DNA of 11,256 bases from Anaerolineales bacterium (GTDB lineage Bacteria; Chloroflexota; Anaerolineae; Anaerolineales; VGOW01): NCBI GenBank assembly GCA_919901875.1, contig CAKKQG010000223.1, positions 1 to 11,256 on the forward strand, in the 5' to 3' direction. Numbering within the stretch: the stretch's first letter is position 1; every line of letters begins with the position of its first letter. Shown in pieces: positions 7,062 through 11,256 of the stretch. The notes under the pieces are model-generated. The model was not told the origin of the DNA. It saw only the letters and a list, made by a program, of their open reading frames with translations, and did not search any database. A program made the translations under genes and the position numbers.

Positions 7062-7194
7062 TACTGGACTTACGTAAAACATGTCAGCGTCATTGCGAAG
7101 GGAAAGTTTACAACTTCGATGAGTTACGAATAGAGCTTCACCGGACGCTTCACAACTAATACTGGACTTACGTAAAACATGTCAGCGTCATTGC
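6999..7194 (+). repeat. 98-bp direct tandem duplication covering the nosL 3' end
   Basis: Unit 1 (6999-7096) and unit 2 (7097-7194) are identical except for one base (A at 7052, T at 7150), a change that would be synonymous (Leu) in the nosL frame. Unit 1 holds the last 20 codons and stop of nosL plus 35 bp of flank, ending in the left terminus of the palindromic element that follows unit 2. The near-identity points to a recent event, after that element had inserted. Confidence 0.95.
7097..7159 (+). pseudogene. Duplicated 3' tail of nosL (non-functional fragment)
   Basis: Second copy of the final 20 codons and stop of nosL, inside unit 2 of the 98-bp tandem duplication. It has no start codon or ribosome binding site of its own and matches the real gene tail except for one synonymous base. 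Confidence 0.8.
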
Positions 7195-7275
7195 GAGGAG
7201 CGTTCTTTGCGACGAAGCAATCTCAAAGCGTGACCGAGATTGCTTTCCGCTCCGCGAAGAACACTCGCAATGACG
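7186..7275. repeat. MITE-like palindromic repeat (CGTCATTGCGAG family)
   Basis: Terminal perfect 12-bp inverted repeats CGTCATTGCGAG (7186-7197) and its complement (7264-7275) enclose nested inverted pairs: GTTCTTTGCG 7202-7211 with CGCGAAGAAC 7253-7262 (one mismatch) and AAGCAATCTC 7215-7224 with GAGATTGCTT 7236-7245. The whole 90 bp can fold into one long stem. Repeats of this look (GTCATTGCGAGGAGC...GAAGCAATC) are, from memory, widespread in many bacterial genomes. Frames through it (for example from an ATG at 7179) are not genes. With the tandem duplication it fills most of the 316-bp gap 7062-7377. Confidence 0.88.
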
Positions 7276-7377
7276 TTAGCAGCTCAATTGATATAGGAAG
7301 TATCACGTCTCACGCAACAAAGTGTGAGCGCTTAAAACAAAATTTTATTTATGCAAAGTTCAAAAGGAGAAAAGAAA

Positions 7378-7779
7378 ATGAAAGTCAAAGTATTTTATAT
7401 GTTGTCGCTGCTTATCGTCGGCGCGGTGTTGATCGCCGCCTGCGGCGGCGCCCCAGCCGCCTCGGGTGGGGGCGCGGGCGCGCCCGCCAAGATGAAAGGT
7501 GATGCGACGGCGGGCAAAACAAAATTTTCATCAACCTGTGTTTCGTGTCATGGACCTGAAGGCAAAGGCATTCCCGGTTTGGGCAAAGACATGACCACCA
7601 GCACCTTCATCAAAGGTCAGTCAGATGATCAGATGGTCACTTTCGTCACCACAGGTCGTCCGGCGAGTGACAAGGCGAACACCACCGGCGTGGATATGCC
7701 TCCCAAAGGCGGCAACCCGTCGTTCACCGAGAAAGACCTATACGACATCGTCGCCTTCATTCGCACCATCGTCAAATAA
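7378..7779 (+). CDS. Lipoprotein mono-haem cytochrome c, likely electron donor to NosZ
   Basis: A 133-residue class I cytochrome c. The start at 7378 is chosen over an in-frame ATG at 7351 because AAAAGGAG (7362-7369) lies 8 nt before it and the signal peptide then begins MKVK. The lipobox is LIAAC with Cys22 lipidated, followed by a flexible Ala/Gly/Pro linker (23-37). The haem site is CVSCH (Cys54, Cys57, His58), and the sixth ligand is probably Met107 in VDMPPKGG. The C-terminal helix DLYDIVAFIRTIVK is typical. It is anchored on the outer face like NosZ and NosL. Its place 316 bp after nosL suggests it shuttles electrons from a bc1-type or alternative complex III to the CuA centre. This role is inference; the gap may give it its own promoter. 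Confidence 0.93.
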   Translation: MKVKVFYMLSLLIVGAVLIAACGGAPAASGGGAGAPAKMKGDATAGKTKFSSTCVSCHGPEGKGIPGLGKDMTTSTFIKGQSDDQMVTFVTTGRPASDKANTTGVDMPPKGGNPSFTEKDLYDIVAFIRTIVK

Positions 7780-7827
7780 TCGGGGCGCGTTTAGGAGACG
7801 TATAAAAACCACTTTCGTGTTTCGACA

Positions 7828-7888
7828 ACACCTGACAGGTCTGTTTACAATTCGGCAGGTGTTAAATTCGGCAAGACCTGTCAGGTGT
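7828..7888. repeat. Palindromic repeat with ACACCTGACAGGTCT arms
   Basis: Perfect 15-bp arms at 7828-7842 and 7874-7888 with a 31-nt centre that contains ATTCGGCA twice. It lies between the cytochrome c and the zinc-ribbon gene, 28 nt before the latter's start. There is no U-tract after the right arm, so it is not a classical terminator. It is a fifth palindrome family unrelated to the others in the window. Confidence 0.8.
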
Positions 7889-7915
7889 GGCGCATTGTGT
7901 TTGAGGAGTGATGAT

Positions 7916-8206
7916 GTGAAGAAGATACAAGGGGATGTTAATCAGACAGACACCGAGCTGCATGACGATCTGGATGTCAATGACCTCACGCGCACCGATC
8001 CACACACGGGGCTGCCGCTTCCTGATCCCTATCTGGACTACATCACCTGCCCTCATTGCGGCGAACCGGAAGTAGAAGTCTTGTGTTATCAAATGGAAGT
8101 GGTTTGCCACAATTGCGGCAAGAAGATCGCCCACACACCGCCCCCAATGTGCGGCACATATCCTTTTTGTAAACGGGGAACAGTGGAGGAGAAAAAAGAG
8201 GAGTAA
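7916..8206 (+). CDS. Small cysteine-rich zinc-ribbon protein, function unknown
   Basis: The start is a GTG at 7916 with GAGGAG (7903-7908) 7 nt upstream; ATG triplets at 7911 and 7914 lead to immediate stops. The frame is open for hundreds of bases upstream through the cytochrome c region, but that part is shadow. The 96-residue protein has an acidic N-terminal half (QTDTELHDDLDVNDLTRTD) and a metal-binding half. TCPHCG (Cys45, Cys48) and CHNCG (Cys64, Cys67) form a classic four-cysteine zinc ribbon. Three further cysteines, Cys57, Cys79 and Cys85 (the last two in MCGTYPFC), are extra. There is no signal peptide, so it is cytoplasmic. I do not recognise the family. It lies after the cytochrome c and is convergent with the Crp/Fnr gene, with 1 nt between stops. 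Confidence 0.75.
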   Translation: MKKIQGDVNQTDTELHDDLDVNDLTRTDPHTGLPLPDPYLDYITCPHCGEPEVEVLCYQMEVVCHNCGKKIAHTPPPMCGTYPFCKRGTVEEKKEE

Positions 8207-8207
8207 A

Positions 8208-8912
8208 TTACGTTTTAGTTGCCATCTGCCTCAACGCCTCTTCATTGGTGATGAGTAGATAGCCACCACGCAGAGTCTTGATCAATTGCTGCGCGCGAAA
8301 ACGTGACATGGTGCGAATAGCAGTTTCTAACGTGGTGCCTGCCATCTCTGCTAAATCTTGGCGTGAGAGGGAGATGGGGATCAACACGCCTTCGTCTTCA
8401 GGGCGTCCAACTCGTGACGCAAGTTTAAGTATTATATGAGCCATGCGCCGCTCCACACGCTCACCCGCCAACACTTGCAAGCCCATCATCGAATGCAAAC
8501 GCATCCCCAGCATGCGTATTAACTTGATGGTCACGTCGGGATGGGAGGATAAAAACTCGGCGTAGGACTCGCTGGAGAAGCTGACAACGTCCGCGTCTTC
8601 CATCGCTTTCGACGTTGCCGGGTGATGCGGCATGAACAACACCGCGCCACCGAACACTTCGCCCGACGAGATCATTTCTAGAATCACTTCGCGTCCGCCC
8701 TCATCGTGATGAACGATTTTCACCTGCCCCTGCCGCAAGATACACACTCGCTCACACGGATCGCCCTGATAAAAAATCACCGCGTCGCGCTCAAGATGAT
8801 CCACACGAGTGCGATCTGCTAACCAAGCGAGATCGCGTTCGGGGAGTGAGTTGAACAACGGCAACCGCTTGAGCAATTCAATAACCGAAGCAGGTGAAAG
8901 CGCGACAGACAT
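8208..8912 (-). CDS. Crp/Fnr-family transcriptional regulator, not iron-sulfur FNR type
   Basis: A 234-residue protein from the ATG at 8912 (a TTG at 8915 is also possible). The cyclic-nucleotide-binding-like beta-roll spans about 19-125 (IFYQGDPCERVCILRQGQVKI, SGEVFGGAVLF), a dimerisation helix follows (127-150), and the winged helix lies at about 155-221 (ISLSRQDLAEMAGTTLETAI). The recognition helix has Glu196 and Arg200, the Glu-x3-Arg pair that contacts TGA/TCA half-sites in this family. The only Cys residues are Cys53 and Cys57, so the FNR cluster motif is absent. The phosphate-binding Arg expected for cAMP binding is not seen in GEVFGGAVLF. That leaves DNR/NnrR-like NO sensing or another signal. 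It is divergent from a cupin and NnrS-like gene. Product name is inferred only to family level. Confidence 0.92.
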   Translation of the reverse strand: MSVALSPASVIELLKRLPLFNSLPERDLAWLADRTRVDHLERDAVIFYQGDPCERVCILRQGQVKIVHHDEGGREVILEMISSGEVFGGAVLFMPHHPATSKAMEDADVVSFSSESYAEFLSSHPDVTIKLIRMLGMRLHSMMGLQVLAGERVERRMAHIILKLASRVGRPEDEGVLIPISLSRQDLAEMAGTTLETAIRTMSRFRAQQLIKTLRGGYLLITNEEALRQMATKT

Positions 8913-8920
8913 CAAAAACG

Positions 8921-8926
8921 ATTATA
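8921..8926 (-). promoter_or_regulatory. Candidate -10 box of the Crp/Fnr gene, 8 nt before its ATG
   Basis: On the minus strand a perfect TATAAT (8926 to 8921) is followed by 8 nt and the ATG at 8912. There is no Shine-Dalgarno between them, so a leaderless or near-leaderless mRNA is likely. The same TATAAT-N8-ATG layout is seen before the lysR gene. No convincing -35 is seen, which suits a regulated promoter. The divergent gap is only 37 bp. Confidence 0.45.
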
Positions 8927-8949
8927 CCTGATGCAAAAGAGAGAACACT

Positions 8950-9267
8950 ATGACACCCTACACACTTTTTAATTTGCCGTCGCAACTTCCTACAGTTGAA
9001 TCGGACAGCATTATCAGCCGCACGATCTACAACGATGAGCAACTCAAAGCGGTGCTGTTCACCTTTGCGGCGGGGCAAGAGCTGTCGGAACACACAGCCT
9101 CGATGCCGGCGATCATTCACATCCTTGAAGGCGAAGGCACGCTCACGCTTGGCAAAGATACTGTCGAAGCGCACGAAGGAACATGGGCACGCATGGAAGC
9201 AAACCTGCCGCACAGTGTTAATGCCAGAACCGCGCTCGTCATGTTGTTGCTCATGCTGAAGAAATGA
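8950..9267 (+). CDS. Small single-domain cupin protein
   Basis: A 105-residue protein consisting of one cupin_2 barrel: FAAGQELSEHTASMPAIIHI is the first motif region and GTWARMEANLPHSVNA the second. Visible candidate metal ligands are His48 (in SEHTA), His57 and His88 (in LPHS). The second His of the classical HxH motif is replaced by Ala50, as in other small cupins with an EHTA motif. There is no signal peptide, so it is cytoplasmic. Its stop overlaps the next gene's start (ATGA), so it is coupled to the NnrS-like membrane protein. It is divergent from the Crp/Fnr gene across 37 bp, suggesting shared control. The substrate or metal cannot be told from sequence. The ribosome binding site is weak (GAGAG). 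Confidence 0.85.
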   Translation: MTPYTLFNLPSQLPTVESDSIISRTIYNDEQLKAVLFTFAAGQELSEHTASMPAIIHILEGEGTLTLGKDTVEAHEGTWARMEANLPHSVNARTALVMLLLMLKK

Positions 9268-10346
9268 ACGACATCCGTTACCGACTTCCTTTTATGCTCG
9301 TCGCCGCCATCGCCCTGCTCATCGGGCTGTGGGCAGGCTTGGTGAGAATCGGTTGGCAGTTGCCGCCGCTTCAAGTGGCGCTGCACGGGCAATTAATGAT
9401 CAGCGGATTCTTGGGGACGCTGATTAGCTTGGAGCGCGCCGTCGCTTTACAAAAGCGGTTACCGTATCTTGCCCCCGCCCTCACAGCCGCCGGGACAGCG
9501 TCACTGCTTATCGGACTGCCCGATGTGATCGCGCGCGGCTTGATCCTGTTGGGCAGCTTGGTTCTGCTCATCTCATTCAGCCTCGCATACTATCAACACT
9601 TCAAGTTTAATTTAGAGTGGGCGAGCGTTGCCCTGATCATCGGCTCACTCTCTTGGGTCATCGGCAATGCCTTGTGGCTTGCCGGGTTTTCTTTACCGCA
9701 CATCGCCCCATGGTGGGTCGGCTTTCTGGTGATCACCATCGCCGGTGAACGACTCGAACTTTCGCGCGTGGTCATGCTCAAACGATCTTCGATCATCGCC
9801 TTCGTGATCAGCGCCAGCATTTTCATCGTTGGCTTGATCTTTTCACTCTTCACTTTCCAACTCGGAATCCAAATCGGCGGCGCGGGGTTGGTCGCCTTGG
9901 GCTTGTGGCTCATTCGCTTCGACGTGGCGCGCAAAACGATTCGGCAAACGGGCTTAACTCGATTCGTAGCGGCGTGCTTGCTACCCGGTTATATTTGGAT
10001 CATCGTCGCGGGTGTCTCTTGGATTACATGGGCGGACTATTTCAGCGCAGGATCGATCTACGACGTGATGCTGCACACTGCCTTGATTGGCTTCGTCTTC
10101 TCCATGATCTTCGGTCACGCGCCGATCATTGTTCCGGCGATCATCGGCATTCAGATTCAGTATCAGTCCAAATTTTACGTTCCCCTTGTCTTGCTTCACG
10201 CTTCGCTCATCATGCGCGTCGTCGGCGACGTGATCTTTAATCCAGTCTTGCGTTCATGGGGCGGGTTGTTGAACGAGATCGCTATCATTTTGTTTCTGGG
10301 GTTGATGGTGCGGGCGGCGACACAGAAAACGCAGTCAAGCCGTTGA
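9264..10346 (+). CDS. NnrS-like polytopic membrane protein (possible haem/copper protein of NO stress)
   Basis: A 360-residue very hydrophobic protein with about twelve transmembrane segments over its full length. Histidines sit in or at the edges of helices: His41 in ALHGQLMISGF, His112, His271 in MLHTALIGF, His285 in FGHAPIIVPA and His312 in LLHASLIMR. There is also a charged GERLELSR stretch (161-168). NnrS proteins are twelve-helix haem- and copper-binding membrane proteins linked to denitrification and nitrosative stress, with comparable HGxxM...GF and GH motifs. The resemblance here is by pattern and context only, so the assignment is moderate. A distinct family of haem-copper-like membrane proteins is the main alternative. 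It overlaps the cupin by ATGA and is divergent from a Crp/Fnr regulator, consistent with an NO-related role. Confidence 0.6.
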   Translation: MNDIRYRLPFMLVAAIALLIGLWAGLVRIGWQLPPLQVALHGQLMISGFLGTLISLERAVALQKRLPYLAPALTAAGTASLLIGLPDVIARGLILLGSLVLLISFSLAYYQHFKFNLEWASVALIIGSLSWVIGNALWLAGFSLPHIAPWWVGFLVITIAGERLELSRVVMLKRSSIIAFVISASIFIVGLIFSLFTFQLGIQIGGAGLVALGLWLIRFDVARKTIRQTGLTRFVAACLLPGYIWIIVAGVSWITWADYFSAGSIYDVMLHTALIGFVFSMIFGHAPIIVPAIIGIQIQYQSKFYVPLVLLHASLIMRVVGDVIFNPVLRSWGGLLNEIAIILFLGLMVRAATQKTQSSR

Positions 10347-10355
10347 TGGAGGGAG

Positions 10356-10361
10356 TATAAT
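10356..10361 (+). promoter_or_regulatory. Candidate -10 box upstream of the nucleotidyltransferase
   Basis: A perfect TATAAT starts 10 nt after the NnrS-like stop. It lies 7 nt before an in-frame GTG at 10369 and 82 nt before the better-supported ATG at 10444. It could start a leaderless transcript reading from the GTG, or give a leader of roughly 75 nt to the ATG. No good -35 is seen. Confidence 0.35.
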
Positions 10362-10443
10362 TGCAGATGTGGTAGCAACTCGTTTAGAAAGTTTGCGCGT
10401 TCGATCAATTTCACAACGCCTGCAAGAGGCGGAGGAGTTTTTT

Positions 10444-11013
10444 ATGAAGCAAGGTGTGGTTTACAACACTCTAGAACGTCTCGCCCGTAGATTGAACGAG
10501 GAACAGATTCCATATGCTGTTGTAGGCGGCATGGCGCTCAACCTACATGACTACGAACGCATGACACGCGACATTGATATTTTAATGACATCTGAATCTA
10601 TTGACGAATTTATCAAAAAATGTGTCGGCTTGGGATATGTGCAAGCGTTCGCAGGAGCGCGGAAATCTTTTCGAGATACAACGTCGCAAACCACAATTGA
10701 AGTTTTGATTACAGGCGAATATCCCGGCGACGGTAAGCCGAAGCCTGTCGTCTTCCCTGATCCATCAACCGCATATATAGAAGTCAACGGTATTCGTGTC
10801 ATTACGCTTGAAAAATTAATCGAACTCAAACTGGCTTCGGGGCTTTCCGCCTCACATCGTCTGCGCGACTTAGCCGATGTGCAAGACTTGATTACCACGC
10901 TGAGACTCCCCCTCGATTTCGCCGACAAACTCGACCCCAGCGTGCGCCCCGAATATCAACGCTTGTGGCAGGCGGCACAGTCGGCTTACGATAAAAATGA
11001 AACTGATTCTTGA
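10444..11013 (+). CDS. Nucleotidyltransferase-fold protein (AbiEii/MNT-like)
   Basis: A 189-residue protein from the ATG at 10444, which has GGAGGAG (10431-10437) 6 nt upstream. An in-frame GTG at 10369, 7 nt after a TATAAT box, would add 25 residues. The nucleotidyltransferase motif is clear: VVGGMALNLHDYERMTRDID with Gly28-Gly29 and the metal-binding Asp43 and Asp45. The usual third carboxylate is probably Glu86 in TTIEVLITG. The C-terminal part has the family helix motif EKLIELKLASG followed by HRLRDLADVQDLI. Related proteins include AbiEii-type toxins and minimal nucleotidyltransferases that modify RNA or protein partners. No AbiEi-like antitoxin or HEPN partner is visible on either side, so calling it a toxin would be unsupported. 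It is cytoplasmic and unrelated to the nos genes. Confidence 0.85.
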   Translation: MKQGVVYNTLERLARRLNEEQIPYAVVGGMALNLHDYERMTRDIDILMTSESIDEFIKKCVGLGYVQAFAGARKSFRDTTSQTTIEVLITGEYPGDGKPKPVVFPDPSTAYIEVNGIRVITLEKLIELKLASGLSASHRLRDLADVQDLITTLRLPLDFADKLDPSVRPEYQRLWQAAQSAYDKNETDS

Positions 11014-11083
11014 CTCTGATTTATTTGCGTGATAAAGTTTCTGGCGTAGGTTGCACGTAAGTTCTTGTTGGAAGTAGTACGAC

Positions 11084-11118
11084 AACGGCTCACGCAAACC
11101 GCGTGAGCCGTTTTGTTT
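11084..11118 (+). terminator. Intrinsic (Rho-independent) terminator
   Basis: A perfect 12-bp GC-rich stem, AACGGCTCACGC (11084-11095) and its complement (11101-11112), with loop AAACC, runs into TTTTGTTT. It lies 70 nt after the nucleotidyltransferase stop and insulates the cold-shock gene. It is the clearest terminator in the window. Confidence 0.9.
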
Positions 11119-11172
11119 GACCGCTCCGATAGAACCACTGCCCTAACACTATTTCTCAAGGAGACATTTAAA

Positions 11173-11256
11173 ATGTCAGAGCGTATTGTTGGTACGGTCA
11201 AATGGTTTAACAACGGCAAGGGCTATGGGTTCATCGCCCGCGAAGGCGGCGAGGAT
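11173..11256 (+). CDS. Cold-shock protein (CspA family), N-terminal part cut by the window edge
   Basis: The first 28 codons are visible, beginning MSERIVGTVKWFNNGKGYGF. This is the N-terminus of a CspA-type OB-fold single-stranded nucleic acid binding protein: the VKWFN strand and the RNP-1 motif KGYGFI are both present (about residues 9-21). The full protein is normally about 65-75 residues, so most of it lies to the right. AAGGAG at 11158-11163 is 9 nt before the ATG. It follows an intrinsic terminator, so it has its own promoter in the 54-nt gap or beyond; none is convincing. Role: RNA chaperone in the cytoplasm. Family call is secure; the specific paralogue is not. Confidence 0.95.
   Translation, partial: MSERIVGTVKWFNNGKGYGFIAREGGED

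Noticed and set aside
7289..7305. TGATA-N7-TATCA upstream of the cytochrome c as an FNR site
   Set aside because: The spacer is 7 bp, not the 4-bp Crp/Fnr geometry, and the arms do not extend to a TTGAT/ATCAA pair.
7179..7502. 107-codon plus-strand frame starting in the gap after nosL
   Set aside because: Its first half is translation of the palindromic MITE-like repeat and the rest is an off-frame reading of the cytochrome c gene. No ribosome binding site.
8204..8210. Bidirectional terminator between the convergent zinc-ribbon and Crp/Fnr genes
   Set aside because: The stop codons are 1 nt apart and no stem-loop with U-tract is visible in the overlap region.
8208..8915. Calling the regulator FNR
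   Set aside because: Only Cys53 and Cys57 are present and the N-terminal cluster-binding cysteine motif is missing, so oxygen sensing by a 4Fe-4S cluster is not supported.
10444..11013. Calling this a type IV toxin-antitoxin toxin
   Set aside because: No antitoxin-like gene lies next to it; upstream is a membrane protein and downstream a terminator and a cold-shock gene.
11117..11149. Promoter for the cold-shock gene (TTGACC and TAACAC)
   Set aside because: Spacing is about 21 bp, too long for a normal sigma-70 promoter, and the -35 overlaps the terminator tail.

Overview
The window holds a nitrous oxide reductase (nos) operon of the Sec-dependent, clade II ('atypical') type, followed by a small regulator / cupin / membrane-protein group. 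NosZ, NosL and the c-type cytochrome all carry lipoprotein signal peptides, and NosD has a signal peptide plus a C-terminal membrane anchor. This fits a monoderm bacterium that must tether its exported redox proteins. Together with the gene order, and with palindromic repeats scattered between and inside genes, it suggests Chloroflexota (Anaerolineae-like). The taxonomic assignment is inference; no rRNA or marker gene is present.

Layout. 1-302 (minus) is the 5' part of a LysR-family regulator, divergent from nosZ. 303-590 is an AT-rich control region with two Crp/Fnr-sized palindromes. 591-7061 (plus) is the nos operon: nosZ, a four-helix NosB-like membrane protein, nosD, nosF, nosY and nosL. 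nosD/nosF share an ATGA overlap and nosF/nosY overlap by 10 bp. 7062-7377 holds a 98-bp tandem duplication of the nosL tail and a palindromic MITE-like repeat. 7378-7779 is a lipoprotein cytochrome c, a plausible electron donor to NosZ. 7916-8206 is a small cysteine-rich zinc-ribbon protein of unknown function. 8208-8912 (minus) is a Crp/Fnr-family regulator without the FNR iron-sulfur cysteines. Divergent from it are a small cupin and, translationally coupled, a 12-helix NnrS-like membrane protein (8950-10346). 10444-11013 is an AbiEii/MNT-type nucleotidyltransferase, followed by a strong intrinsic terminator. The window ends inside a cold-shock protein gene.

How the genes work together. NosZ reduces N2O to N2 at its CuZ centre, with electrons entering at CuA. 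NosD, NosF and NosY form the ABC-type maturation complex and NosL is the copper-delivery lipoprotein. The NosB-like protein and cytochrome c are the likely membrane and electron-transfer parts, because nosR, nosG, nosH and nosC are not seen here. The Crp/Fnr protein with the NnrS-like protein looks like a nitrogen-oxide-responsive module, and palindromes upstream of nosZ are candidate targets.

The most unusual feature is the repeat content. At least five unrelated palindromic repeat families sit at gene junctions, and two of them lie in frame inside nosF, adding residues to the ATPase. A second pattern is that both regulator genes have a TATAAT box exactly 8 nt before the ATG, which suggests leaderless transcripts.
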